DNA of 64,000 bases from JACVRW01 sp963734025 (GCA_963734025.1 CAVTFR010000019.1:1-64000); one strand, 5' to 3'; positions 1 to 11,183 are shown, numbered from the stretch's first letter. The notes: a model not told the origin generated them from the sequence alone. A program made the numbers and translations.

Positions 1-772
1 CCCCCGGCGGGGGCGAGGACATAGGCGGGCGGCTCTGGATCAAGTGCGATCTCGAGCCGCTCGCCTTCACCGACACGGTCGGCTCGTCGAGCACCAGCCC
101 TCACGTGCACGAAACGCATGTCGACGGCTTCTGGGTGCTCGAGCCCGGCTTCGGGGCGTGGGCGACGAGGAGATCGCGCTCGAGCCGGGCGACTTCGCGC
201 TCGTCCCGCCCGGGCTCGTTCACTACTTCAAGGCGACGGACAGCCGCTGGCTCAACCTGCACGCGCCGAACGCGGGCTTCGGCGAGTATCTGCGCTCGGG
301 CGCGGACTTCGACAACCGCGACGCGAGCGAGGGCGACAACCGCCAAGTCGCCGATGGGATCCTCCGCCGCGGCGACGAGGGCGAGCTGATCGAGCTCGGC
401 CCGAACGCCCGCGGGCGCGTGAAGGTGGGCGCCGACGACGCGATCGGCTCGGTCACCGTCATCGACGTCGAGCTCGCAGCGGAGTCGGCGGGCCCGCCGC
501 CGCACATCCACGAGCGCATCGCCGACTCGTTCTGGGTGCTCGAGGGGACGCTCACGGTGCTGATGGACGGGGAGGAGCAGGAGGCATCCGCGGGGAGCCA
601 CGTCGTGATCCCGCCGGGAAACGTGCACTCGGTCTCCAATCCGACCGCCGAGCCGGTGCGCTTTCTCAACATCTCGACGCCCGGAGGTCTCGAGCGCTAC
701 CTGCGTGAGCTGGCGGCGGATCCGGCCGACTTCGCGGCGATCGCCGCGCGGCACGACGTGATCCCCGCATAA
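1..772 (+). CDS. Bicupin-domain protein, 5' end outside window, one frameshift
   Basis: Two cupin beta-barrels are visible. The first has the metal-site motif PHVHETHVDGFWVLE (about bases 93-146) followed by EPGDFALVPPGLVHYF. The second has PPPHIHERIADSFWVLEG and later VIPPGNVHSVSNP. The start lies before base 1. The first motif is read in the frame that includes base 105, but from about base 160 the family match continues in another frame to the TAA at 770-772, so there is an indel near 155-165. Cupins of this kind are dioxygenases, isomerases or small-molecule sensors; the substrate cannot be told. The gene ends 5 bp before the NrdR-box pair and is probably a separate transcript from nrdR. 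Confidence 0.7.
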   Translation, partial: PRRGRGHRRAALDQVRSRAARLHRHGRLVEHQPSRARNACRRLLGARARLRGVGDEEIALEPGDFALVPPGLVHYFKATDSRWLNLHAPNAGFGEYLRSGADFDNRDASEGDNRQVADGILRRGDEGELIELGPNARGRVKVGADDAIGSVTVIDVELAAESAGPPPHIHERIADSFWVLEGTLTVLMDGEEQEASAGSHVVIPPGNVHSVSNPTAEPVRFLNISTPGGLERYLRELAADPADFAAIAARHDVIPA

Positions 773-777
773 TCCGG

Positions 778-824
778 CCACAACATGTAGTGGTTGGGGG
801 AGGAATCAGGCACTAGGAGTAGTA
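778..824 (+). promoter_or_regulatory. Pair of NrdR-box-like palindromes upstream of nrdR-nrdJ
   Basis: CCACAACATGTAGTGG (778-793) is a palindrome with one mismatched pair. A related half-conserved copy, CACTAGGAGTAGTA, lies at 811-824 and matches the ideal CACTACATGTAGTG in 10 of 14 positions. The centres (785.5 and 817.5) are 32 bp apart, about three helical turns. NrdR is known to bind paired boxes about 31-32 bp apart upstream of ribonucleotide reductase operons. The location directly before nrdR and nrdJ supports autoregulation; binding is inferred. Confidence 0.6.
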
Positions 825-838
825 GTATTGGGCGTGTT

Positions 839-1406
839 GTGCGCTGCCCGTTCTGTTCCTCCCAAAGCACCCGCGTCGTGGACTCCCGGCTCTCCGAGCC
901 GGGCGACGCGGTGCGTCGCCGGCGCGAGTGCGAGGCGTGCGGGAATCGCTTCACGACCTACGAGCGCGTCGAGGAGGCGGGCGTGACGGTCCTGAAGCGC
1001 GGCGGCCGGCGCGAGCGCTTCGATCGCCAGAAGCTGCTGCGCGGGCTCGTGCGCGCGGCCAACAAGCGGCCGGTGTCGCGACGAGCAGCTCGAGGAGCTC
1101 GCCGAGACGATCGCCGCGCGCGTACGCGCGAGGGCCCCGAGGTCGAGGCCGAGATGATCGGCGATCTCGCCGAGCGCGGGCTCGCCCGGATCGACCCCGT
1201 CAGCGCGATTCAGTTCGCCTCCGTCTACCGCAACCTGGCCGACCTCGACGAGCTCGAGGCGGTCGTCCGGCGCTTCAAGGAGGAGCCCCTCCCGGCCTCC
1301 GATCAGCTCGCGCTCGACGCCTCCACCGGTCCGTCCGACGCGAACAGCAACATCGATCTTTCGCCCCAAAGGGGGCCGCGAACAACCGCTCAACCGAGGA
1401 GAAGTC

Positions 1407-1423
<17 letters not shown>
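839..1423 (+). CDS. nrdR: Transcriptional repressor NrdR (two compensating frameshifts)
   Basis: NrdR represses ribonucleotide reductase genes in response to ATP/dATP. The start chosen is GTG 839, which gives the usual N-terminus MRCPFCSSQSTRVVDSR with the zinc-ribbon CPFC and CEACGNRF pairs, followed by the ATP-cone beginning at VTVLKRGGRRERFDRQKLLRG. Between about 1077 and 1135 the conserved stretch EQLEELAETIAARVRA is in another frame, after which the first frame resumes with EVEAEMIGDLAERGL and the terminal FASVYRNLADLDEL. One extra C near 1077-1080 and one missing base near 1130 explain this, so sequencing error is more likely than loss. No good ribosome-binding site precedes the start. 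The 3' end overlaps nrdJ by 17 bp. Confidence 0.88.
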
Positions 1424-4316
<2,893 letters not shown>

Positions 4317-4317
4317 C

Positions 4318-4375
4318 TGTGGACGTTCATCTGAATGTCACAAGGTGATCGCGCGATGTCACTGGAGGATCCAGG
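4318..4375 (+). repeat. Left terminal inverted repeat of the cassette
   Basis: It begins TGTGGACGTTCATCTGA and holds two TGTCAC motifs 21 bp apart, the kind of internal end repeat bound by transposases. It pairs with 7801-7858 at 49 of 58 positions. Confidence 0.7.
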
Positions 4376-4456
4376 CTGAGGCGCTGATTCGTAGGGTTTG
4401 AGTAGCCGGCGCTTTGAGGGAGCTGAGGTTCCCGAAGGCGCCTCTCCTTCCCGAAC

Positions 4457-4639
4457 TCATTGGGCACTTTTGTTGCCTGCGAAGCGCCAGTAGCCGTTTC
4501 CGAGCTTGGCCACAGTGCCGTCCTCGCGCAGCCCGTTCAGCGCCCACGAGAGCCGGTAGTCGAGCTCGCTGGCGTACTGGCGGCGCTTGCCGAGGGAGTG
4601 GGTCGGCTTCTCGAGCTGGGCTCTACTGAAGGCGCGTTG
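4457..4639 (-). pseudogene. Possible winged-helix gene remnant
   Basis: Downstream of the hydrolase stop, and in the same frame, the minus strand reads about 60 coherent residues including LEKPTHSLGKRRQYASELDY and WALNGLREDGTVAKLGNGYW, ending at TGA 4457-4459. The pattern of a helix, then LREDG, then G-YWR resembles winged-helix domains such as the Mrr N-terminal domain. There is no start codon of its own, so it is either a remnant or the lost end of a longer reading frame. The family assignment is weak. Confidence 0.35.
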
Positions 4640-5521
4640 TCAGCGAGCCGCGCGCACGACGTCGAGGACTGCATCGATCACCAGCTCTGGATCGTCCTCC
4701 TCGACCGCGTGCCCGGTGCGCGCCACGAGCAGCTTCGCGCGCGGGCTGAGGGCGAGCCACCCCCGCTGGCGCCGGACGTTGTGCCGCATCGCTCGCCGCT
4801 CCGAAGGAAACGGCGACTCGGCGATCGCGGCGGCCGAGAACTTGACCGCGATGATCGTCACGGGGATGTCACCGATCCGCCTGCGGGCCGCCCAGGCGTC
4901 CTTCTCAACCTGCAGGTAGTCACGCTGCTCGACGTTTTCGGGGTTGTCGGGGTCGGTCGCCTCGACGATCTCGCGCGGTGGGTTCCTAAACGGCGCGGCC
5001 GTGTCGACGAAGACGAGGCCGGCGATCTGGCGCGGATGCGCGAACGCATATCCCGCCGTGATGTAGCCGCCTCCGGAGGTGCCCACCAACACGTAGGGGC
5101 CAGGGATCCGGGCGGCCTTCAGGAGCCTTTGGAGGTCGCCCACCAGCTGCCGCAAACCACGCGGACCTGGAGTGGGATCGCTCCGTCCAAGGTTTGCGCG
5201 GTCGTAGACGCAAGTCCGTGTCGTCTTCGCGACGGCCGGTTCGGCGAAGGCGTACGAATCGCTGGTGTCCTCATCCCCTCCCTCCATGACGACCGTCGGC
5301 GAGCCGGTCCCTGTGCAACGCACGTAAAGGCCGCGGCCGCGACCGATCTTGGTGACGCCATCAGGGTTGAGGGAGGCCGAGGCCTCGACCGATGGGCTCG
5401 CCGCGTTCGCGTCGTCCCCATCGCTGCCTCCGCAACCCATGATGAGAGCGCCGGCAACGACGAGTCCAGCCAGCGCGGCGGTGCGACACACGTGATGCGC
5501 CTCGCCTTGAAGGGTGGTCAT
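4640..5521 (-). CDS. Alpha/beta-hydrolase lipoprotein
   Basis: This is a 293-aa predicted exported lipoprotein. The N-terminus has a hydrophobic stretch ending in a lipobox (IMGC, Cys30) followed by a Gly/Ser/Asp-rich spacer. The hydrolase fold shows TVVMEGG, YDRANLGRSD, the nucleophile elbow GTSGGG and a late TGHAVEEDDP with the likely catalytic His. The start ATG 5521 is preceded by GAGGAGG at a good distance. It probably hydrolyses an ester or similar small substrate at the outer face of the membrane; the substrate is unknown. It lies inside the transposase-less cassette, on the same strand as the haloperoxidase-like gene and about 220 bp downstream of it. Confidence 0.8.
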   Translation of the reverse strand: MTTLQGEAHHVCRTAALAGLVVAGALIMGCGGSDGDDANAASPSVEASASLNPDGVTKIGRGRGLYVRCTGTGSPTVVMEGGDEDTSDSYAFAEPAVAKTTRTCVYDRANLGRSDPTPGPRGLRQLVGDLQRLLKAARIPGPYVLVGTSGGGYITAGYAFAHPRQIAGLVFVDTAAPFRNPPREIVEATDPDNPENVEQRDYLQVEKDAWAARRRIGDIPVTIIAVKFSAAAIAESPFPSERRAMRHNVRRQRGWLALSPRAKLLVARTGHAVEEDDPELVIDAVLDVVRAAR

Positions 5522-5702
5522 TGGTTCCTCCTCGGTGGAGATTGGCTTCTTCGCGACGCTACGTGCCCGCGAAGAGCGCGCCGAGGGGCTGCAACCGGGG
5601 ATCGACTCAGGGCTGGCCCCGTCTCGATGATCTCGGCGTTGTCGATGCCCTGCAGGTAGACCGACGTGATGGCGCGGCCTGACCCACGACGATCCCTTCG
5701 CG

Positions 5703-5726
5703 CCCTGGCGCTGTTGGGCGCCAGGG
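5703..5726 (-). terminator. Hairpin downstream of the haloperoxidase gene
   Basis: CCCTGGCGC and GCGCCAGGG form a perfect 9-bp stem around a 6-nt loop, 14 bp after the haloperoxidase stop. There is no T-run, as is common in high-GC actinobacteria. Confidence 0.45.
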
Positions 5727-5739
5727 TCGCGCACCGCGG

Positions 5740-7066
5740 TCAGCGGAAGGCGTGCCGGTTGCCCCAGTCGGCGACGTTGCTCCCGATCTTCGCGCCCTCC
5801 GTGTCGGCGAATCGGAAGTGGATGCCGGACCAGATGCGGGCTTCGACGATGTCGTCTCGCATCTGCGAGAAGCTCGTGAACTGTCGCGTCACGCCGCCGG
5901 GCGTGGTACCGCTGTACGTCGCCCGGTCCCGGCCGTAGAAGTCCTGCATCGTGTGCGCGACGGCGCTGCCGAACGTTGATAGCCCGCTCGGGTGCTCGGG
6001 GTAGGGCGGGTTCGCGATCAGCGCCGTCCAGTTGGGGTTCGCCTTGGTGGCGCGGTTGCCGTCGCTCGCCGCTTCCCGGATCGCGTGGTACGGCCGCCAG
6101 AAGCTGTACTGGGCCTTGTCGCGCCAGGTGACGATCAGCGCGTCGGCGGCGTTCGTGTACACGCGCGCGAGCAGCCGGGCGTGGTCGGCCAGGCTGCCGC
6201 CCTGGGTGTCCGCGACCGAGCGGATGATGCTCGCCATCGTCGCGGTCGCGTTGGTCAGGCCCCAGTACTCGGCCGCCGCCGTCTGGTCGGGCGTCCGCTT
6301 CGTGCTGGTCGCCGACCCGATCGCCTTCACCTCCTTGAAGTCGGCCGCATACGCCCGCGAGCCGAGCCGGTTGGGTGGCCGGCCGCGGAACAGGTCCGCA
6401 TCGCGCAGCACGAACGGTGTGACGTCCTTGAGCCAGGCCCCCGGGTCAGTCGCCGGCGCCGGCGGCACCAGCCGCCAGCCGCCCGGCAGGGTCGACTCCG
6501 CGAAGCGGAACGGCCCGAAGCGGCCGTCCCCGGCGCGCGCCGCGAGCAGCTCGGTCGCGGCGGCTTCGCCCGTGGCGATCCCGCCGGCCTTCGCCCGCCC
6601 ATCCGGGATCGGCAGCAGCGTCGCCTGGTAGGCGGCCTCGATCACGGGCATGCGGGCGGCGGGGATCCCGAGCCCGCCGTTGACGAGCACATGACGCGCC
6701 GCGGCCGCGACGGCGGCGTCCTGCGAGTACCAACGCTTGGCCCTGGGCGAGGAGACGTACGGCTCGTGGCATCCGTCGATCGCGTTGACCGCGTCGTAGA
6801 CAGCGGCGTGGACCATCGCCAGGTGCGCAGTCGAGACCGCCCCCTGGCCGGCGCCCGGGGGCGTCGCCGTGCCGGGCGACTGCAGCGCCGCGGCGGCGAC
6901 CTGGTTCCAGTCGGTGACGGCGTCCGCGCGCGCCGGAGCGGCGTATCGCGAGCACAGAGAACACGGCGAACACGCCGAACGCCGTCAGGGCGAGCAGCGA
7001 ACGCCGGCGCCACATCGGGTGCACCGAGTTACGACACGCGAGACCGTGCATCATCAAGCTCCTCAT
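5740..7066 (-). CDS. Secreted vanadium-dependent haloperoxidase / PAP2-family protein, one frameshift
   Basis: The C-terminal half carries vanadate-site motifs: K-x6-RP (DKAQYSFWRPYHAIR), PEHPSGLSTFG, and R-x3-G-x-H (ARIWSGIHFRFAD). In the characterised enzymes the second motif is PSGH with an acid-base histidine; here the codon at 5980-5982 gives Leu, so activity is uncertain. The signal peptide (WRRRSLLALTAFGVFAVFSV) begins near 7051-7066 in one frame. The mature protein continues in another frame as ARADAVTDWNQVAAAALQSP, which puts an indel near 6925-6950. Homologues halogenate or dephosphorylate exported substrates. It is part of the cassette and upstream of the lipoprotein hydrolase. Confidence 0.75.
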
Positions 7067-7240
7067 CCGTAGACCGGGCCAGAGCCAGCGGCGCCGGTCG
7101 GTAGCAGTCAGACTCCGATAGCCGATACCGTATACGCTACCGCGATTCCGGTGACACTATCGCAATCCAGCCACTCGCTGTCAACAGTTGTCGTCGCTTG
7201 AGCCCGCGGCCGTCGCCACGGGCTGGCTAGAGTTCCGCCC

Positions 7241-7528
7241 GTGGCGCTACACGCGACGACGATCCGCTTCGCAGACCGCGCCTATACGACGATTGCTCGC
7301 GCAGCAGATTCCCAGGGGATCAGCGTCTCGCAGTACGTCCGGGAGGCGGCCCTGATCCGCGCGGTGCTCGACGAGTTGGACTCCGCCGAGGAGGCGCTCC
7401 ACACCGCCCACGACCTGCTCGCCATCGCCCGCGAAGTTCGCCGCCTCGCCGAAGTCGACCCGCCCGGGCCGCCGCGGGCGAACGCAGGCCGCCAACGTTC
7501 CGCGCCTAGACCCCCCGCCGACAGCTAG
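7241..7528 (+). CDS. Ribbon-helix-helix (CopG/MobC-like) DNA-binding protein
   Basis: This 95-aa protein starts at GTG 7241. The N-terminus ATTIRFADRAYTTIARAAD, followed by GISVSQYVREAALIRA, is the beta-strand plus two helices of an Arc/CopG fold. The rest is a short helix and a Pro/Arg-rich tail. A TAGAGT at 7228-7233 ends 7 bp before the GTG, suggesting a leaderless transcript. No toxin gene is adjacent. In a cassette it could regulate cargo or be a relic of a mobilisation gene. Confidence 0.65.
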   Translation: MALHATTIRFADRAYTTIARAADSQGISVSQYVREAALIRAVLDELDSAEEALHTAHDLLAIAREVRRLAEVDPPGPPRANAGRQRSAPRPPADS

Positions 7529-7537
7529 AGCGGCGGG
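7514..7537 (+). terminator. Hairpin overlapping the RHH gene stop
   Basis: CCCGCCG and CGGCGGG form a 7-bp stem with a 10-nt loop that contains the TAG stop. The 260 bp from here to the right inverted repeat hold no gene I recognise. Confidence 0.4.
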
Positions 7538-7800
7538 ACCGTGACCGCACTGGCGTCACTTGCCTCGTCGTTTTTGCGCACCTCGAGCAGCACAGCGCGC
7601 AGCGCGGCGCTGCTCGACATCATCCCCAACTCCCGCAGCAAGCGGAACCTCGTGCGACCCGCAAAGTAAGAAGGCTGCGCTTGGCCGATGCTGCGAGACG
7701 GCAGACCGCGCGGAGACGAAGGCGGACGGAGTACCGGGCGACGCTAGTCCGGGCGGCGTTCAGGGGCCGAACACGCAAACTTGACGAATTGGCGCTTGGC

Positions 7801-7858
7801 CCTGGATTATCCAATGACATCACGTGATCAACGTGTGACACTCAGATGAACGCCCACA
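7801..7858 (-). repeat. Right terminal inverted repeat of the cassette
   Basis: Read on the minus strand it starts TGTGGGCGTTCATCTGAG and matches the left end at 49 of 58 positions. CCACA at 7854-7858 is the outer tip. Confidence 0.7.
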
Positions 7859-7864
7859 GCTGAC
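7859..7864. repeat. Right 6-bp target-site duplication (GCTGAC)
   Basis: Identical to 4312-4317 and directly adjacent to the outer end of the right inverted repeat. Confidence 0.6.
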
Positions 7865-7869
7865 TGACA

Positions 7870-8520
7870 TCAGGTCGTTGGGCGTCCCTTCTTGGGCGCG
7901 GCTAAGAGCATGTGAAACCGCCCGGTGCCCTTTCCGATCTCTCGGTGCTCCGTGAGAGTCAACCCTGCGCTCTCGATCGCTGGCACGATCTCGGAGATGG
8001 AACGAATGCGAAAGCCGTAGGGCTGGAAGCTGCGCATCGTGTCGGGATCGCCAAACCCGATAACGGCTTGACCGGAGCTCTTCAACGCGTTGGCGATTTC
8101 GCTGAACGCCCTGTCGACCTCGGGAACGAAGTAGACGGTGTGTGTTGTGATGACGCCGTCGAGCACAGCCGAGCGGAACGGCAGGTCCGTCATCGACGCC
8201 CGATGGAGCTCTAGCCGGCCTCGGGCGATCTCGTCGCTGAATCTGCGGGCGGCACCGCTCAGCATCACTGACGACACCTCGACCCCATGGACTTCGCCAC
8301 GGGCACCGACGCGATCGAGCAGGAACCGCAGACCGACACCGCCCCCAAAACCGATATCGGCGACCACTCCGCTCGACGGGACCGCCAAAGTGTCAACCGC
8401 GGCCGCCACGTCCTTGCGATCGCCGACATTGAGGGCCACACCCATGAGCCGACCCACAAGCCCGCCCGGATGCCCGGCCTGCCGGGCAAGCTCTCCGAGG
8501 ATCCGGCTCCGCACATCCAC
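7870..8520 (-). CDS. Class I SAM-dependent methyltransferase
   Basis: The 216-aa protein has SAM-binding motif I (VVADIGFGGGVGLRFL), an acidic post-I strand (EVHGVEVS), and ASMTDLPF plus GVITTHTVYFVPEVD as motifs II and III. It is a small Methyltransf_11/25-type enzyme of unknown substrate. The stop lies 8 bp beyond the cassette end, so before insertion it would have been convergent with nrdJ and almost touching it. Confidence 0.85.
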   Translation of the reverse strand: MDVRSRILGELARQAGHPGGLVGRLMGVALNVGDRKDVAAAVDTLAVPSSGVVADIGFGGGVGLRFLLDRVGARGEVHGVEVSSVMLSGAARRFSDEIARGRLELHRASMTDLPFRSAVLDGVITTHTVYFVPEVDRAFSEIANALKSSGQAVIGFGDPDTMRSFQPYGFRIRSISEIVPAIESAGLTLTEHREIGKGTGRFHMLLAAPKKGRPTT

Positions 8521-8562
8521 GCCGTAATCGTATGGCCGCTATACGAGGCTTCCGCTTTCCGT

Positions 8563-8746
8563 GGTGGCTGTTGCATAAAGCCGTCTCGGAAAAGCTGCTG
8601 CGCGATCGCGGACATGGCCGTCAGGGCGGCTAGGTCTGGCGACCTCTGGACGGACGCACGTCGCGTAACGGATGAGCTGGCCGATTTCGGAACCCACCCT
8701 TAGAGACGCTCCAGCGGCGTCGCCAATGGTTTGTGCAACAGCCACC
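8563..8746. mobile_element. 184-bp MITE-like element with 17-bp terminal inverted repeats
   Basis: GGTGGCTGTTGCATAAA (8563-8579) and TTTGTGCAACAGCCACC (8730-8746) are inverted repeats matching at 16 of 17 positions. The CTGTTGCA core is reminiscent of IS5/IS6-type ends. The 150 bp between them code for nothing recognisable, and no clear target duplication is seen (only GT on each side). Confidence 0.45.
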
Positions 8747-9158
8747 GTGCAAAGCAGGAGCTGTGCTCCACGACGCCCCTGGGATCGGGCCCTTAGTCGA
8801 GCCTCGGGATTGTGGTGACACGGCTGGGTGCCACGAGCACCGTGGATGCGCCGAAGGCTCGTCGAAACGGTGCTTTCGAAGATGGCAAGAACCCGACTCG
8901 AACGGTGACACCACGATCTTCAGCGGCATGGGCGGTCCGCGACGGTCCGCGATCCCCCGTGAGTACAGTGGTGCTGGAGGTCACTTCACGGCAGCGGTCC
9001 GAGCTCGTCCGCGCTGCTCCGGTGATATGGCGCTGCCATGAGAGGGCGGATCACGCGGCCACCCTCACCGCTCGTACAGATCATCTCGCCGGCGGGCGCG
9101 ACTTCCGCAAGGGCCAGAAACACGCGGACCACGCGCCGCTCTCGGCGGAGCTGCGGGA
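8747..9158. other. Stretch without a recognised gene
   Basis: Reading frames of 60-115 codons exist on both strands but none has a family-like sequence, a good ribosome-binding site or consistent composition. A tRNA-like T-arm on the minus strand near 8885-8905 has no matching acceptor or anticodon arm. Confidence 0.4.
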
Positions 9159-9449
9159 CTAGCTCGAAACGAAGGTCTCCGCCGGGTACATCTCCGGCGG
9201 ATCCGTGATGCCGACCTCTTCGAGGATCGGTCCCAGGTGCCGGCCGAACGCGTCGCACGCGTCCTGGGACTCCCAGACGTCGACGACGCGGAATCCGCTC
9301 GGGCTTTCGCCGGCTGAGTGGGAAAGGATGCCCCCGACGGGCCAGTCCGACACTGACTCCATCTTGTCCTTGCCCGCGAGCTTCTGGACGGTGGCGCGGT
9401 AGTTCTCCGCGGTGACCGTCGGACCCTGGTGGATCAGTACGACCGGCAT
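9159..9449 (-). CDS. Small ABM-like (dimeric alpha/beta-barrel) protein
   Basis: A 96-aa protein with VVLIHQGPTVTAENYRATVQ, a central PSGFRVVDVWESQDACDAFG and LGPILEEVG. This is the pattern of ferredoxin-like dimeric barrel proteins related to antibiotic biosynthesis monooxygenases, where the DVWES strand and the following helix are typical. The start ATG 9449 follows AAGGAG. Function is unknown; no substrate can be proposed from context. Confidence 0.7.
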   Translation of the reverse strand: MPVVLIHQGPTVTAENYRATVQKLAGKDKMESVSDWPVGGILSHSAGESPSGFRVVDVWESQDACDAFGRHLGPILEEVGITDPPEMYPAETFVSS

Positions 9450-9620
9450 TGCGAGCTCCTTGTTCGAGTTGGCCGACCCTACCCCGCCCGCGGACTCGTG
9501 GCCAGCGATTAGGTTCGGCGCGCTCGCGATTTCCCGTGCAGCTCAGGTCCCGGGCGGGTTTGCTTACGGCGGCCTCCGGGGAACTCGTTCTCGGGATGTC
9601 TCATAGCTAGGAGGAGCGCC

Positions 9621-11183
9621 ATGACCGCGTCGGGTAGCTGTAGGTTCCGGTTCCTTGTCACCGTGGCGGCAGCGGCGCTCCTGATCACCGCCCCGGCCGC
9701 GGACGCCAAGGGGCACCCGTCGAAGCAGTGCGTCCCGGGGGCACCAGGGGTCGGCGATGAGGACTACCCCACGTACGGCAACGGTGGCTACGACGTTCGC
9801 CACTACGACCTCGACGTTGAGTACGACCCGGCGACGGACCGCCTGGAAGGCGAAGCATCGATCCGGGCGACGGCCACGCAAACGCTATGCAGCTTCAATC
9901 TGGACCTCGTCGGTCTCGAGGTGAGGCGCATCGAGGTCGACGGCAGGCGGGCATCATGGACCCGCAGCGGCCAGGAACTTACCGTCACGCCCAGGCGCCC
10001 CCTGAAGAAGGGGCACCGGTTCAAGGTCGAGGTCCACTACGACGGGGTGCCGGTGGAGTTCATGCTGCCGGGTTTCGACATCCGGACCGGCTTCATGGCG
10101 ACGGAGGACGGGGCGAACGTCATCGGGCAGCCCGAGGTCGCAGCGGCGTGGTACCCGGTGAACGACCACCCGATCGACAAGGCGTCCTACTCCTTTGATG
10201 TCACTGTGCCCGACGGCTACGAGGTCGTCGCCAACGGGTTCCTGCGGGATCGGGACCAGCGCGGGGGCTCGACGAGCTGGGAGTGGGAGGCCCGCGAGCC
10301 GATGGCGTCCTACCTGGCAACGATCGACATCGGGTTCTGGGACGTCCACCGCTGGCGCACGGACAGCGGGATACCGGTCTATGACGCGGTCGACTCGGCG
10401 ATCACCGGTGGCCTGCGACAGGAAATCGACTCCTCGCTGGCGCGCCAGGGCGAGATCCTCGACCTGCTGAGCGACGCCTTCGGGCCGTATCCGTTCAGCA
10501 CGGTCGGCGCGATCGTCGACAACCAAGACGACCTCTTCTTCGCACTCGAGACCCAAACCCGGCCGGTCTACTCGAAGCTCTTCTGGCTCGACGGCGACGG
10601 CAACCCGATCAACGGTGACTTCGTCGTGGTGCACGAGCTCGCTCACCAGTGGTTTGGCGACGACGTCGCCCTCGCTCGCTGGCAGGACATTTGGCTGAAC
10701 GAGGGGTTCGCGACCTACGCCGAGTGGCTCTGGGAGGAGTACGAGGGCCGAGACACTCCGCAGGAGATATTCCAGGCCAGCTACGACGCGATTCCTGCAG
10801 CCGACCCGTTCTGGGACGTTGTGATCGGCGACCCGGGAGTAGACCTGCTCTTCGACAACGCCGTCTACGTCCGCGGTGCGATGACGCTGCAGGCGCTGCG
10901 TAACGAGGTGGGCGACGACGCCTTCTGGGAGATCGTCCGCGGCTGGGCGGCCACCAAGAGCGGCGGCAACGCCACGACCGAGGAGTTCATCGCGTACGCC
11001 GAGGAGGTGTCGGGACAGCAACTCGACGCGCTCTTCGACACGTGGCTCTACACCGGGGCGAAGCCGGACCTGTCCGCGGTGTCCGCACAGGGCGGTGCGA
11101 GGCTCTCGACAGCGCAAGCCCGTGCTGATGCGAAGGCGCGCATCAGCCAGCTGGAGAGGCGGCTGGCGGTGGGTCGCTACTAG
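9621..11183 (+). CDS. Secreted M1-family metallopeptidase
   Basis: A 520-aa aminopeptidase-N-like zinc peptidase. A signal peptide (VTVAAAALLITAPAADAKG) precedes the N-terminal beta domain. The catalytic domain has HELAHQW with zinc ligands H338 and H342, and NEGFATYAEW with E361, giving the M1 spacing HExxH-x18-E. A downstream YVRGAMTLQAL contains the likely transition-state Tyr. It is shorter than full aminopeptidase N because the C-terminal helical domain is absent, as in many actinobacterial extracellular M1 enzymes. AGGAGG at 9611-9616 fixes the ATG at 9621. It should trim peptides outside the cell. Confidence 0.93.
   Translation: MTASGSCRFRFLVTVAAAALLITAPAADAKGHPSKQCVPGAPGVGDEDYPTYGNGGYDVRHYDLDVEYDPATDRLEGEASIRATATQTLCSFNLDLVGLEVRRIEVDGRRASWTRSGQELTVTPRRPLKKGHRFKVEVHYDGVPVEFMLPGFDIRTGFMATEDGANVIGQPEVAAAWYPVNDHPIDKASYSFDVTVPDGYEVVANGFLRDRDQRGGSTSWEWEAREPMASYLATIDIGFWDVHRWRTDSGIPVYDAVDSAITGGLRQEIDSSLARQGEILDLLSDAFGPYPFSTVGAIVDNQDDLFFALETQTRPVYSKLFWLDGDGNPINGDFVVVHELAHQWFGDDVALARWQDIWLNEGFATYAEWLWEEYEGRDTPQEIFQASYDAIPAADPFWDVVIGDPGVDLLFDNAVYVRGAMTLQALRNEVGDDAFWEIVRGWAATKSGGNATTEEFIAYAEEVSGQQLDALFDTWLYTGAKPDLSAVSAQGGARLSTAQARADAKARISQLERRLAVGRY

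Larger units (their letters stand above)
4318..7858. mobile_element. Mobile insertion cassette-like element without transposase
   Basis: The 3.54-kb segment starts TGTGG and ends CCACA. Its first and last 58 bp are inverted copies matching at 49 of 58 positions, with weaker similarity for about 15 bp more. It is flanked by the 6-bp direct repeat GCTGAC (4312-4317 and 7859-7864), as expected for a target duplication. The TG...CA ends with internal TGTCA repeats resemble IS21- or IS481-type ends. No transposase, IstB-like ATPase or integrase can be read inside. Cargo on the minus strand is a lipoprotein hydrolase and a secreted haloperoxidase-like protein; on the plus strand, a ribbon-helix-helix protein. 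Removing it would join nrdJ to the convergent methyltransferase gene with only a few bases between stops. I infer a non-autonomous cassette moved in trans. Confidence 0.65.

Noticed and set aside
1360..1406. Cobalamin riboswitch upstream of the B12-dependent nrdJ
   Set aside because: nrdJ directly overlaps nrdR, leaving no room; no B12-box-like sequence is seen upstream of nrdR either.
8880..8910. tRNA T-arm-like sequence on the minus strand
   Set aside because: CCGTTCGAGTCGG resembles a T loop, but the stem pairs at only three positions and there are no acceptor, D or anticodon arms.
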